DNA of 64,000 nucleotides from Dipteris shenzhenensis (GCA_047967505.1 CM106540.1), one strand, 5' to 3'; counted from the first letter of the stretch, positions 1-12,035 are shown. The notes: a model not told the origin generated them from the letters alone. A program made the numbers and translations.

Positions 1-1508
1 CCTACGTTGTATCAAGCATGTGTATGATGTGCTCGTCAAGCATCTTGTATCCCGTCTACTTTTTACAAATGTCCTTGTTATTTGGAGAAACTCTCGAGAG
101 ATGCACGAAGAGTGGAAGCAATGCTTGATCATCCCAATCCAAGTAGTCTATGGGCTTCAACAAAATGCAAGAAAAGGAGAGACAGCCTATGTCAGAAGTC
201 ATTACAATAGTGGTGACGTTTTGGCACAAAAATACAAGGTGTTGGTAGGGTTGTCACTCTATGAACTTTAGAGTGCAAGCTAAAGCTTGTGAAGACTTGA
301 GAATGGTATTTATCGGAATGGCCTGATGTTGCTTCCTCGAATGCTACCACCAATCATGACATCACAGCTCATTTTCTTCGCTCTAATGGCAATGATCGAA
401 TGTGTGCATCTACAACAACTGCTTCCTACTGCTGCTCTACAAGGAGTCTTCTATTCCTTGTGCCCTAACCAAGCTTTTCATCTTTTCTATCTCACAGCCT
501 CTGTTTGCTTCTCTTGTAAGCCATGGTGAGTTGCATGTTGCCATGGTGACGATCAATGAAAGACAACAATGCCAAACCAAAACAGAGAGAAGCTAGCTGG
601 TGATCACGTCAAGGTGCGTGCGAGTTACAGGGCATTTGCAAGGTGGGGGGAGGTTGCAAGTACTTAATCTTTCAAGATTTGATGGGCGAGAGGTGTGAAA
701 ATTCAAAATTCGCGAGAGTAGTAAAATTTAAGTCGCAGGTTTTCCCCTTCGGTGATACACGTCAGTAGAATTGGATATCCCAAACAAGTGCAATGTGGCC
801 TAAAATGCTTGAAAACACAAATAGGCCAAAGGGCACGCTATTGGGTTTGGTGCTGTGTATTATTAAATGTAATGACCTTTGGCATCCTTATGAGCCATAT
901 AGAAAGCAAGTGCATGGAAAAAGAAACAATTCAAAATTGTAAATAGTGTTGGATAATGCCTCCCATTTTAGTGTGAATCTAGATACCAATACCAACAACT
1001 ATCAATGTTTTAAGACCACCGTGCATTAGTCCCAATAGTTTGGATTCCAAATTTTCAATCCGTTTGGTTTTTCAACAAATCAAAAAAAAGTTATGGAGTG
1101 TGCCCTCAAATGGGTATGCATCACTTTAGCACAACATTGGAGGCCCATTAACCCACACATAATGATCTCATTTAGGTGTGTCCTTGGGTTGAGGAGAAGC
1201 TCATGTAGTGTACTTTAGAATGATTACTTGGTTGCATGTATGTATAGAACAAAATTTTGATGTTTTTCAATAAATTGCTATATCCTTTAGTATTCAAGAT
1301 GCATGCTTCACATGCAACATAACACTTGAACGGTCTCGTTCCAAATCCTTATTCCATAAATTTTTTCTCTCATGTTCAAGTTGGAATGCTTACTACAACT
1401 TGAAGGAAAAGGTTGCCGAATTTCGTTGAGCAATGCATAAGTTATGGGTCATGCAAGATACTCATCTATACAAAAGTCCCTAAACCTCACCAAAAATGGC
1501 TACACCCA
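1..1508 (+). repeat. Dispersed direct repeat, copy A (carries the empty site of the 11.6 kb transposon)
   Basis: This stretch is a diverged direct copy of 5,790-7,236 plus 18,838-18,904. Shared landmarks occur in the same order: a 'TTTGGAGAAACTCTCG' block (about 80 and 5,874), 'TCTAATGGCAATGATCGAATG'-like text (380, 6,370), 'CATCCTTATGAGCCATAT' (881, 6,600), and 'GAGCAATGCATAAGTT' (1,427, 7,212). Copy A then runs through 'GGGTCATGCAAGATA' without interruption, whereas copy B is split there by a transposon. No convincing coding frame is seen. It shows no TG...CA ends, primer site or polypurine tract, so it is not recognisable as an LTR. The window begins inside it, so its left edge is unknown. 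Confidence 0.75.
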
Positions 1509-1519
1509 AGCAAACAATG

Positions 1520-2290
1520 GCCTTGTCCCTAAAGGGGACCCCCTAATGGCCATATCAACAATTGTATTTATACAAACTATTTTAGGATCGCAACTAGCAT
1601 GGTTGTATCTTTTACATCATTTTTCCTTGAGGCATCCCCTTCATGTTGATATGGACCTAGAGGGGTCCCCTTTAGGGGCAAGGACCATATGGACATGCCA
1701 TATATGTCCACTAGCATGTCGATATGACCCTTGCCCCTAAAGGGGACTGCTTAAAGGCCATATCAACAATTGTATTTATGGAAGCTATTTTACGATCACA
1801 ACCAACATGGTGGTAGTACATGATAATTGGTCACCAGTGCACTGGTTAATTACACACGATAAGTCATCTAGGATCACCGATGCCAAGGTTTCCATCATAG
1901 TTTCCTTTATACAAGCTATTTTAGGATTGCAACCAACAAGGTGGTATAGAATAAGTGTTCAGTAGTGTGGTGGTTGGCTGCACACAATATATGGGCCCCA
2001 TTAATATCTTTCACATCTTTTGCCCTTGAGGGGTCCCCTTCATGTCACTATGGCCCTTGAGGGGTCCCATTTAGGGGCAAGGGCCATATTCACATGCCAT
2101 ATATGTCCACTGGCATGTCGATATGACCCTTGCCACTTAAGGGGTCCCATTAAGGGCCATATCAACAATTGCATTTATACAAGCTATTTTAGGATCGCAA
2201 CCAGCATGGTGGTAGTACAGAATAATTGGTCACCAGTGCGGTGTTTGGTTACACATGATAAGTCATATAGGATTAACTACCACCAGTGCG
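1520..2290. repeat. Two tandem units with GC-rich foldback cores
   Basis: Two related units (about 1,520-1,880 and 1,990-2,290) share 'GGCCATATCAACAATTG', 'CTATTTTAGGATCGCAACC' and 'AATTGGTCACCAGTGC'. Each contains a palindromic core built on 'GGGGTCCCCTTTAGGGGCAAGG' variants and its inverse 'CCCTTGCCCCTAAAGGGGAC', so each core can fold into a hairpin enclosing 'CCATATATGTCCACT'. The same hairpin arm recurs inside the large transposon at 15,307-15,418. The structure is MITE-like or foldback-like, and no protein is encoded. Confidence 0.6.
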
Positions 2291-2908
2291 ATGGCTTCCT
2301 TTGATTATTATAAGATGTGGCATACAATTCATTTGTTTAGGATTTGTGTTAATGAGCCCCATGGTTGTATAAGATAAGTGGCATATATTTTTTCTCATTT
2401 GGGATTACCAAAACAAGGATGGGGTTGTTTGGCATTTATTGTCTAGGATTTACTAAAATAAGTTAAGTGGTTGTCTGGGATTTACTAAAACAATCGTTGT
2501 GGTTGTACAAGCTGACAGTAAATACATTTTTCTTTTTGAGGATAAGTGGAATACATTTTTCTTGGTTTAATATTAACGACACCCATGCTATGAGAATACC
2601 ATTTTTTGTATTTTCTTAGTGATCGGCATAGCTTGCAATAACTAGAACTTAGTAGCTCTTACTAGATGAGAATACACAAATACTTATGGATTTTTATATC
2701 ACAAAACGTAATTGTAGCATCTCTTGGATGTCTTTTTGTACCAGATAGCTCCAACTACTACATCCCACTTCTCATAGGTTATTCCCCAATGATCCTTACA
2801 CACTTACTCAATCTTGTGCTTGGGTTTGATACACTGCAACACAAAGTATGGGTCATATTTCTCATTCTCCCCAGAGTTAGTGATAATTGCAAAGGTGTCC
2901 CTCTATTA
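2291..2908. other. Unassigned AT-rich DNA
   Basis: No gene or transposon hallmark is recognised. The short open frames have no recognisable domain and overlap on both strands. 'GTCTGGGATTTACTAAAA' occurs twice (about 2,440-2,500), a small local duplication. Confidence 0.4.
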
Positions 2909-4380
2909 TCACCCTCTTTCCAAACAGTCACTGAGATTATCAAAACACTCCCTAAATTCTAGTGATTCATTGTTTGTCTCTCCATTGCTTGTCACTTCAT
3001 CTTCACGTAGAGGGAAAACTTGAATTGGCTCCCACCTCTTCACAGTTGCAATGTCCTCACAATTGTCATGATCTCCTATGATGCACACACTGTAGAAACA
3101 AGAAAGTTTTGGTGTTTTAAGCAAGTGGTTGTGTGAAAAGCCCCATATGCTATGCAAACTATGAGCTCCTTCAATGTCCTCACAATCATATTTTCTTCTC
3201 CTTTACAATTCAATCCCTTTCACTTCATGGAACATTCTACGTACTACATTGTTCCTAAGGATTTGTTTGTTGTATATTAATTGCATCCCTATAGAGAGGC
3301 TGGCTATAAGCCATGCAACTGCATCATTTTAACTGCATCATGGGCATCAGTGAGCTTTTCTTGAGGGCATGTCAATTGGTGTCCAAATAGATCTCACTTG
3401 ATAACAACACCACATCCATCATGTTCTTCCTTGCCTTGCCTTGCCTCCAAGACCCAAAGAAGTCCTTCATCATGTTTGGACCAATTAGGGATTTAAACCT
3501 TGAGACAAAGTAGAATCCATGACCTAATTTAAATTGAGAGAAAGCACCTTCTGACCACACCCAATTTTGTTTTATATTTTCTTGTATTTATGGATCATCT
3601 TTTTTTAGCCATTCTCCCAATGTAATAAAAAAGCATCTTGGACAAATAGTTCCCTATCATCCAAAATGTGGAAATACTATATGTGTTGCACTGACTTGGA
3701 ATCCTATGGGTTAGCAATTAGATTGACATCAACCATAGAAGAATAAAACAAACTATTGTACGTGATATGCACTAGAATTGTTATCTACTTGTCATACTAG
3801 TGAGCACTTTTTATCTCATCTTGTTCTTGAAATGAGTAATTTTCTACAAAATCTATGACAGAGACAATAATGTCATGGTGCAAATTGGCAAGGCACATCA
3901 TGAACTGCTTATCTTGCCAAGTGGTCATGAAATTGTGAAGCACATTCTTTGGGATGGATTGAACCAAGTGATCTATAAGCTCCCTCAGCAGCAGCTGAGT
4001 ACTCTTGTACAATAGTAGCCATATCTTTTTCTCCAATCCTTCAACTTAACATGTTCAAATCTCCTCCATTTAAGAGAAATAGGGTTGTCTTCCCTCATTT
4101 CATTTAGACAAATATCAAATTGCCTCTTCTTTAGGCTACAATGTAGGCATGTGCCATGAATTCATTCAATGTGGTGCCACTGAGAGTCTCCCTTTGGACA
4201 AACCATTGGATCCCACAAAGGCCTTGGCCTACCAAACTTAGTCTTCCTTGCAACACATGACAAGGATACAGGTGGCCTATAGGTTGTAAATTCATATGCG
4301 AGATATGGGCATTTATCTCCATGGAGCGATGCTCCAACATGACCATATTTCAAGTTATTCAAAGCTTGTTGGGCCAGGTA
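2909..4380 (-). pseudogene. Relic of the same DDE-like transposase family as in the 11.6 kb transposon
   Basis: Read on the minus strand, broken frames reproduce landmarks of the plus-strand transposase at 10-11.2 kb, in the same order. 'PMVCPKGDSQWH' (about 4,170-4,210) corresponds to 'SIVCPKEEDAEWH'. 'VIDFVENYSFQEQDEI' (about 3,800-3,860) corresponds to 'VVDFAKNYTFKVQNEV'. 'NWVWSEGAFSQFK' (about 3,520-3,565) corresponds to 'HWVWSDGAASQFK', with FYFV following in both. A downstream stretch with 'LSCFY' and a tryptophan-rich tail (2,909-3,157) fits the C-terminal part. Frameshifts and stops separate the pieces, so it cannot make a full protein. The first acidic residue is kept (VIDF); the second motif reads SEG instead of SDG. 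Its element ends were not found. Function is known only by family likeness; a DDE-type nuclease role is my inference. Confidence 0.6.
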
Positions 4381-4889
4381 AAACTATATAGGTGTTTTGC
4401 AACAACACACATTCTTGTCTTTGAGTTTCCTAATGTACCAAGGGTTACAATGCCTAAAGCTCCTTTGCCCAATTAAAAGGTCAGGGTTCTGAGGAATAAA
4501 GTTGAGATGCAACTCCATCTGCTCACCCAATAAAATTTTGGGCATGAAAATAACAATTATTAAACTATAACAAAACTTAATACTACTTAAGTTCTTGGAA
4601 TCATTACTCATATTATTCACATGTATGCATATAGCATAATGCATATACTATTCAAGATACTAAAATTGTGTGTGATATTCATAAGCATACTCCATGTGTG
4701 CATGTAGTATTCAAGCTATTAAAAGTATGATATAGTGCATGTAGTATTCACTCTTCAAGGCCTCTCCGTCTCAGAACATGCAACATCCAACATTGTCTTA
4801 TTTTCTCTTTTTACACTACTATGACAAAAACAAAACAAAACCATCAGTACATGCAAAAACATAGTCTTATAAAGCTAATAAAACTAATC

Positions 4890-5785
4890 AAACTATTAGA
4901 CACCAAAATAATTTCAACCACAAGACTGGTTCAGAACAATCACATTAACTCGAAGTCAAGCATGCAAGTGACTCGAACTAGCCCAAAAATTAAATAACTA
5001 AACCAACTTAATTATTGAGAAACACAATAATTTCAACCACCAGGCTGGTCATCAATTAGACAATTAACAAAACTCAGTTTAGGACAATCACATTAGCTAG
5101 CTCAATTATATATTTCTATTCCAACCATTGGGCTAATTTTGGATGACAACATTAAGTCCAAGCTAGCTCGTGTATAACCCAAACTAGCCAAAAAATTAAA
5201 ATAATTTAATTTAACTACTAGGAAGCACAATAATTTCAACCACCATGCTGGTTATCAATTAGAAAATAGCAATATATATCTATTGCAAAATATATTTCTT
5301 TTTAACTATGCTAATTTGGGACAATCCCATAACTTTTGTGTGACCTTGAACTAGCTCGGTGATATATTTCATGACATTCCAACCACTAGGCTAGTTTAGG
5401 ACTATCATATTAACTCCAAGCCAACCCACTTTAGAAATTAACTAGTATATGATTGGAACCAACTCGAAAATTAAACTTTGAATTAGTTTAACTATTAGGA
5501 AACACAATAATTACAACCACCAGGTTGGTCATCAATTAGGCAATAACAATAAATTATTGTTTATTTGTAAAATATATTTCTATTAATTTATATTCAACCA
5601 CACTAGCTTAGGACAATCACATAACTGGTGTTTGACCTAAACCAGCACTATGATATATTGCATGATATTCCAACCACTGATCTGGTTTAGGACAATCACA
5701 TTACATTTAAGCCAGCTTGGTTTAGAAATTAAATAATTAAACTATTCCAAAACTCAATAATAGACAATCCACTGGGCTGGTTTAG
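4890..5785. repeat. Degenerate tandem repeat array (AT-rich, satellite-like)
   Basis: The phrase 'CAATAATTTCAACCACCAGG' followed by 'CTGGTCATCAATTAG' recurs with variation near 4,907, 5,024, 5,228 and 5,502. It alternates with 'TTTAGGACAATCACATTA', 'TATATTTCTATT' and 'ACTAGCCCAAAAATTAAA'. Spacing is irregular (about 120-275 bases), so this is an old, eroded array rather than a clean satellite. No coding potential is seen. Confidence 0.55.
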
Positions 5786-5789
5786 GCAA

Positions 5790-7236
5790 CCACTGATGTG
5801 CATTGTATCAAGCAAGTGTATGATGTACTCATTCCACTTCTTGCATCATGTCCACTTTTTGTAGATGTCCTTATTTGGAGAAACTCTCGTATTATCATGC
5901 CAAAAAGTTGTCACTCTAGCAATGACTTTGCACTTAGGTTGTCTCTCCTTTTCCTACGTTCTATTGAATCCCACATACTTCTCGGTTTGGGATGGTCCTG
6001 CATTGCTTTTGCTCTACATCCAACCACTAGAGTCACATGTGTTGGTCCTTTTGATTAACATCATCATCGTCATTGTGTAACCAAACTATTTCTCCTTTGT
6101 ATCAGGGGATACCAACATAGGTAATGTTGCCCTCTTTTGGAGCTATTTGATCTAAGTTGTGCACCCCTTTCACTTTCTATAGGTCATTTCTCAAGCTATT
6201 GTCTCTTGGGTGTGCATATTCTGAGATGTTGGTAGGGTTGTCACTCTATGAATTTTAGGGTACAAGCTAAAGCTTCTAAAGTCTCGTGATTGGTATTTGC
6301 CAGAATGGCCTAATGTTACTGTCTTGAATTCTTCAACCAATTTTGTGACCATTCACGTGTTCTTTGCTTTGATGGCAATGATCAAATGCATGCATCTGCA
6401 ACTAATTCTCTCCAAGGAGTCTACTTTCTTCTTATTATTTCTTCCTCCGCAAAATTTGCCTAAATGTCTTTTGTTGCCATTTTGATATCGTGCCATTTCC
6501 TTCCTCGCCTCGTATTCTTTTCCTTGTGCCATAAACAAGCTTCTCAGCTTTCCTATCTTGTAGCCTCTATTGTATATTATGAAATGCAATGACCTTTGAC
6601 ATCCTTATGAGCCATATAAAAAGAAATTGCATGGAAAAAGAAACAATACAAAATTTTAAATAGTGTTGGATTTATTAAAAGGCCTTTGCACATGAAGAAA
6701 TTTCAAATTTTAAAATTATTCCATTCTAGGTTGAATCTAGATACCAATATCACCAACTATCAATGTTTTAAGACCCCCATGCGTAACACAACTAGTTCAG
6801 ATTTCATTTTTTCAATTCATTTTGGTTTTCCACAAATCAAGAAAAAGCTATGGAGCGCTCCCTCGAATGGGTGTGCATAATTTTAGCACATTGGGGGCCC
6901 TTAAACCATACTTGATGTTCTCAATTAGGTGTTTCCTTTGGTTGAGGAGAAGCTCACTTAGTGCACTTTTGAATGATTATTTGATTGCATGTATGTAGAG
7001 CAAAAGCAATGCATGACCATCCAACCACTAGAGTTTTTGAATAAATTATTATATCCTATACTCTTTAGGATTCATGCTTCACATGTGCAATGTATCACTT
7101 GTAATGCTTTAATGGTCTTGTTCCAAATGTTTATTTCCGTAGTCTTTTGGTCTCATGTTTAGGCTTGGAATGCGTACTATAAATTAAAGACCAAGTTTGC
7201 TGAATTCCATTGAGCAATGCATAAGTTGTGGGTTAG
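5790..7236 (+). repeat. Dispersed direct repeat, copy B left part (ends in the TTAG target duplication)
   Basis: Homologous to copy A at the window start. The alignment runs to 'GAGCAATGCATAAGTTGTGGGTTAG' and is then interrupted by the transposon beginning at 7,237. It resumes at 18,838 with 'GCAAGATACC'. Copy A has the two sides joined. This shows that copy B predates the transposon insertion. Confidence 0.75.
7233..7236. other. Target-site duplication, left (TTAG)
   Basis: TTAG directly precedes the left TIR and the same four bases directly follow the right TIR (18,834-18,837). At the homologous position copy A has a single four-base TCAT between the same flanks (GGG...GCAAGATA), which fixes the duplication length at four bases. 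Confidence 0.8.
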
Positions 7237-7258
7237 GGGTGAAAGCATGCTACGGTGT
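7237..7258 (+). repeat. Left terminal inverted repeat
   Basis: Twenty-two bases starting GGGTGAAAGC, containing the palindrome AGCATGCT, matching the reverse complement of 18,812-18,833 at every position. Interior similarity continues more weakly for about 25 bases. Confidence 0.9.
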
Positions 7259-7459
7259 CTAAAAAAGTACTCTTTTTGGCGAAGGTTCTAGCATATCGAC
7301 GAGTCCACAATCTGCAATCTACAATCCACTCTCAATTGAGGATGATTTCCCTGCACATCGAGGCACCTGCGATCTGCAATCTACTCTCAATTGACTCTCT
7401 TTGCTCTCGTGGAATCACTCGCACATGTTTGAAACCATTGACAGTCGACTCTCTTCTCT

Positions 7460-7702
7460 CTTGTGGAGTCCTTTCTCTGTCCCTACAATTATCTCCGCTC
7501 ATCTTCACTAGAGGTCCATTGCTCTCTCTCTCCCAGAGGTCCATTGCTCTCTCTCTCCCTAGCTCTCTCCATTCTCTGTGCAAACTGGCTCTCCCCTTCT
7601 CTCATTGAAGCCCTCGCACTTTGGACCGTATGTTCTCTCTGGTGCAAAAACCAGTTACGTTTGAGTGATTTTACAGCTCTCTCTCTCTCTAGAGCTCTCC
7701 CT

Positions 7703-7740
<38 letters not shown>
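7460..7740. repeat. CT-rich tract and (CT)n microsatellite near the left end
   Basis: Clusters of CTCTCTC culminate in an uninterrupted (CT)n at about 7,701-7,738. It lies upstream of the plus-strand transposase gene, as a CT-rich leader or core promoter would. The mirror-image GA tract (18,246-18,500) lies upstream of the minus-strand gene at the other end. Long open frames here are translations of the repeat and are not genes. Confidence 0.6.
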
Positions 7741-7899
7741 ATGAATTTCTCGTATAGTAAGATTGAGCATGCAGGTTTTGACGTATTGTCTTCTTGTGTC
7801 GTTCATTAATTTATGATTTACCATTGAAATATGGTTGTGCGCATGATGGAGAACTCCACACTAGAAGTGCCACACCATGAAGGGAACTCGCTCAATGCA

Positions 7900-8440
7900 C
7901 TGCCATAGCATTGCTTCGAAAGGAACATGAGACACTTGACATTAACAATTGTGCGACATTTCAAGCATACCACAAAGAACTTGGACTTGAGAACAAAGGC
8001 TAACATTTTGTCTAAGGTTATAAAACATCCACATATACAAGAGGTTGTCGATGAGATAAATTTTCAAAGCCAGTCCATATCAATGGCAATAGTGGATAAT
8101 CTAAAGACATCATTGAGTCTTGTGAAATGAGTAGAAAGGCTGATAAGTTAGCTGTGAAGAGAGCAGCTCTCTACATGATTGCTAACACTTTAGCATTTAA
8201 AAAATATAGTGATAGCAAAGTAGCTAAAGCCCTTGGAATTCAAGCACGGAATCTTAAAAAACATCGCGTGGACATAAAACAAGCTTTCTTCAAATGGGCA
8301 AATGGAGGTCGAAAGTGTAGACAAGATTCCTTAAGTTGTAAGGTTGTTCAATGTGTTGCCCAATTCTGGAAAGACAACACCAGGGTTTCCCCAGGCATAG
8401 GCTTGGCCCAAAAATTTATGCAATACATCCCACCCATTTC
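7900..8440 (+). pseudogene. N-terminal part of the DDE-like transposase (broken)
   Basis: Two overlapping frames join across one frameshift near 8,127: first 'MRHLTLTIVRHFKHTTKNLD' with 'KANILSKVIKHPHIQ', then 'SRKADKLAVKRAALYMIAN', 'KVAKALGIQARNLKKH' and 'VVQCVAQFWKDNTRVSP'. The middle part looks like a helix-turn-helix (KVAKALGI...), suggesting DNA binding. The FW..NTRVSP phrase is a landmark that I associate with the family whose catalytic part follows at 10-11.2 kb. Between the two parts lies an AGTACT repeat array, probably within an intron. The start is uncertain: the ATG at 7,927 is simply the first in frame. Family assignment is by recall of conserved phrases, not a search. Confidence 0.5.
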
Positions 8441-8499
8441 TTGGAGCTCACAGAGGTGCATCTTCCTTCCTCCTTCCTTCTTTCAACGAAGCCCAAATT

Positions 8500-9760
8500 A
8501 CACACTATTATTTGGTACTCTTTACAACTATTTAGTACTGTCAGGGATAATATTAGTATTGTTCAAATGTTAAAGTTAACATTTAACACTGTAACAGACT
8601 CTATATGAAGCGAATTTAGCACTAAATCATAGAATCACAATACTAAATACTACACCGGGGACTTAATATGTTTATAGTATAGACCATATTTTAGAAATCC
8701 ATCCTAGGAATAAAGATAGGACAAAATAGTATTGTTTGCTCTTTCAAGTCAGTAATTATGACTAAATAGAATACTTGTTATGAATAAATAGTACTATTTA
8801 GTGTTAATTAGTAGTGTGTGATGTTTGAAATTGTTTGTATTAGAGAAGGACTTCGAGCGTAATATTTCTCTCCTTGCTCTAACCCTGCTACTAGTTCTAT
8901 TTAGTACTATCTAGTACTATCCCTTGCACTAACCCTGATACTAGTACTATACAGTACTGTTTAGATATTATTCTCTTCCTTGCCTTAACTCTGCTATTAC
9001 TACTATTAGTTCTATTTAGTATTATTTTATAGTATTTTAGCACTATTTAGTACTATGTAGCACTTAGTAACATTTAGCACTGAGTAACTACTGTTTACTG
9101 AGTACTATTTAGGACTCAATAATTCTTAGCGCTTAGTAATATTAGCACTTACTATTCAATACTAATAGTACTATATAGCACCTAGTAATATCACACTTAC
9201 CATCTAGCACTTGCTATTTAGTACTAATAGTACTATACATCAAGCATTTACTATTTAGTAATATTAGCACTTGCTATCGAGCACTTACTAATATTAACAC
9301 TTCCTATTTAGTACTATCTAGCACTTACTATTTAGTACTATCCACAACACTAGTAATATTAGCACTTACTAATATTACCACTTAATATGAGCTTAATATT
9401 TAGTACTAATAGTACTATATAGCACTTAGTGATAGAAGCACTTACTAATAGTACTATCTAGCACTTAGTAATATTAGCACTTACTCTAATACTACTAATA
9501 TTAGCACTTACTAATAGTACTAAACTAGCATTTAGTAATATTCGCACTTAGTACTATTTAGCATTTAGTACTATGTAAACATATTTAGTACTATCTAGCA
9601 TTTACTATTTAGTACTTACTATTTAGTACTAAGAATTTACAATAATAATTAGCACCTAGTACTATTTAGCATTTAGTACTATTTAGCACTTACTAATATT
9701 TGGCACTACTAGTAGCAGTTAAGACATAGTAATTGAGTGATAGAACTTAGAAAAATAATT
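8500..9760. repeat. AGTACT repeat array, left
   Basis: About 1.2 kb of irregular short repeats on the theme 'TTTAGTACTATTTAGCACTTACTA'. The palindrome AGTACT recurs dozens of times at irregular spacing. Read 5'->3' on + it is TTTAG(C/T)A-rich, the reverse complement of the array at 15,440-16,760. It lies between the N-terminal and catalytic parts of the transposase gene. No coding sequence is seen. Confidence 0.8.
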
Positions 9761-10060
9761 ATGGCACTCTGTTTTAAATAACTTATAGTTTTTTTCTTTG
9801 CAGTCTAGGTTTAAATAATACTGATTGTTGATGATTGATTTTGCAAGTAGAATTCTTTCTTAATTTCAACAAGAAGCATCCTTCCATAGATATTAGTTTC
9901 CATTCTTTTCAGAATCTGAAGCCTTATTTCATTTAAAACTAAAGGAAAGGAATACTTCTTGTTGCATTTACCATACAAGAATAGACTTGTTCTGACTAGT
10001 AGTGAATTCCATGATGCAAAATAGCACATTGTTGCATGGAGATATGTGTGATTGCTTATG
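9761..10060. other. Unassigned spacer inside the transposon
   Basis: AT-rich DNA after the repeat array, with no domain or repeat recognised. It probably belongs to the intron between transposase parts. Confidence 0.35.
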
Positions 10061-11760
10061 CAAGGTTTGTACGCCCCAAGGGGCGGACACGTGTGTTGCC
10101 CACAGGTCCAGTAGTTATTCTTCTATGTCTTAAATGTGGCATTCAATAGTATGTCCAAAGGAAGAGGATGCTGAATGGCACAAGCTTGAATGCTTATTGC
10201 ACAAATGTGACAAGTGCCCACAACTGTTGTTTTGCCCATGTCAGTTGGATGATGCAAATGGTGCATTAATAAGATGGAATACATACGAATATGTCACCAA
10301 GGATATGGGAAAAGTTGATGCAAAGAAAATAATAAATTTCTTATACAAGGAAACTCCTCCATCCATCATCATCCATCAATACTTGCAACACTTAAATTTG
10401 TTTATCACTCACAACTACCATAGTTACTAGCAACACTCTCAATTCAAAGAGTGCACCACAAATTCTCTTGATGATACAGTGGTGCTTTTAGTTGTTGACT
10501 TTGCAAAGAACTATACATTCAAAGTGCAGAATGAGGTTTAATTAATGCATTGGCATAATGACCAAGTGACCATCTTGGTTCATATTTGCTATTGGAAGGA
10601 GACGAACGAGATAAAAAAGCAATCCATTTTTTACATTTCAGATGACAAAGAACATGACACACTATTTGTGCAGCATTGCTTTATGCTCCACCACATCAAT
10701 GGTTGGTGTCTAAAGGCTTGAAGTTTAAAAGACACTGGGTTTGGTCAGATGGGGCAGCATCTCAGTTCAAGGCCGCTCACCCATTTTACTTTGTTGTGTA
10801 AGGTAAGACATTGGAAATTGCCCCCTTATTTTCTACATCACGCTGAAGATGTTGCATATTTTAAAATGCAATATATATGTTGTTTGTTATGCTAGGCATT
10901 GCTCTTTGACTGGCATTCAGATGAGGTGGAACTTTTTCAGAAGCAGTCATGGCAAGGGAGAACATGATGGGGCTAGTGCAATCATAAAGCATGCACTAAC
11001 TAGTGAGAAATTGGATGTAAATGGTGCAAAGCTACAAAATGTACACGATGTTGTGGAATGGTTGGCATGGAAGATGGGAGATGATTCTAAACAAAGGTTC
11101 TTCGTAGAAGTAAAGGTTGGTGATGTTGAGAGGTCTGAAGCATGGAACTGCTAGACCATCAAAGGAAGTCATTCGACACACTGCATATTGGGTTTTAGTA
11201 ACAAAGATCCCACACAAGAGCCTTGTTTAGAGATTTGTCATGCTTTTGTTCATTTTGGATGGATGAAACATGGGATAAGTGCACCAATTTATCTCATGCA
11301 AGTCCATGGACCTTGAATAGGCTAGAGCCCATCAATGGGCAAACTGCATCAGACATGGAGAAGGAATCTATAAGATATGTGATGGATAGAGACTAGCTGG
11401 CTGACATGCCTCAAATGGGTGACCATTTTGCAGTACTACGGTCCCCCACAAATGAAGATAATGAGGATTATTATGTGGTGTTGTGCTCAAAATAAAAAAC
11501 AATCCTCATAGAGCAAGAGACGGATGGCTGGGGTAATGTCTTCAACATTGGGGATCAAGTGGATTTTAGAATCTTTTATGCAAAAATCCCAAAATGCAAA
11601 AGCAATTATGCATTACTCAAAGATGCTTCTCCTGCTATAGTGCATGCTGATATGGTGTTGGCAATAAAGTTCCAAATGTTGCAAGCAAAGCACAAGGTTA
11701 AAGGCTAGAGAACGGTCTATCATGTACCCCAAGAGGTGCATGAATGAATCTTGGCAAACA
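10061..11760 (+). pseudogene. DDE-like transposase, catalytic and C-terminal part (broken)
   Basis: The first exon (about 10,134-10,720) runs through a cysteine-rich stretch (VCPKEEDAEWHKLECLLHKC, then CPQLLFCPC), then 'VVDFAKNYTFKVQNEV', 'MHWHNDQVTILVHICY' and 'SDDKEHDTLFVQH'. In-frame stops lie near 10,428, 10,541 and 10,719. After a one-base shift come 'HWVWSDGAASQFKAAHPFYF' and a likely intron (GTAAGA near 10,803 to CTAG near 10,894). The next exon holds 'GIQMRWNFFRSSHGKGEHDG'. A degenerate tail with 'YYVVLCSK' and 'VGDQVDF'-like text reaches about 11,700. The VVDF and WSDG aspartates plus the HGKGEHDG block suggest an RNase H-fold (DDE) nuclease; the exact triad is inference. I remember this motif set from uncharacterised proteins in invertebrates and early land plants. 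Confidence 0.6.
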
Positions 11761-11929
11761 TTTCTCTATAAGAACGGTTGTTGAGCATGTATTTTTGCAA
11801 TGGCTCTTACATATTTTTGTGTGTGTTCTATATTTTTATCTGCCCCTTTGGGGGCTGCTTTTTGTAATACAAAGGCATCTTGTCTTCACAAAAAAATAAA
11901 TAAAATTTTGAAAATTTGAAAACTTCTTA

Positions 11930-11989
11930 CTATTTGGTTAGTACTATTTAGTACTATGTACTACTATCTTAAGCAACTCATCTACTGTT

Positions 11990-12035
<46 letters not shown>

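Noticed and set aside
4890-5785. CRISPR-like or clean satellite array
   Set aside because: Repeat spacing and sequence are irregular and the context is a plant nuclear genome; it is a degenerate tandem repeat.
1-7236. Copies A and B as LTRs of a giant retroelement
   Set aside because: No TG...CA ends, primer-binding site or polypurine tract adjoins them, and the interval contains no gag or pol.
7255-7824. Overlapping Ser/Leu-rich and Arg/Glu-rich frames near the left TIR
   Set aside because: They arise from the CT/GA-rich tract on both strands and show no domain.
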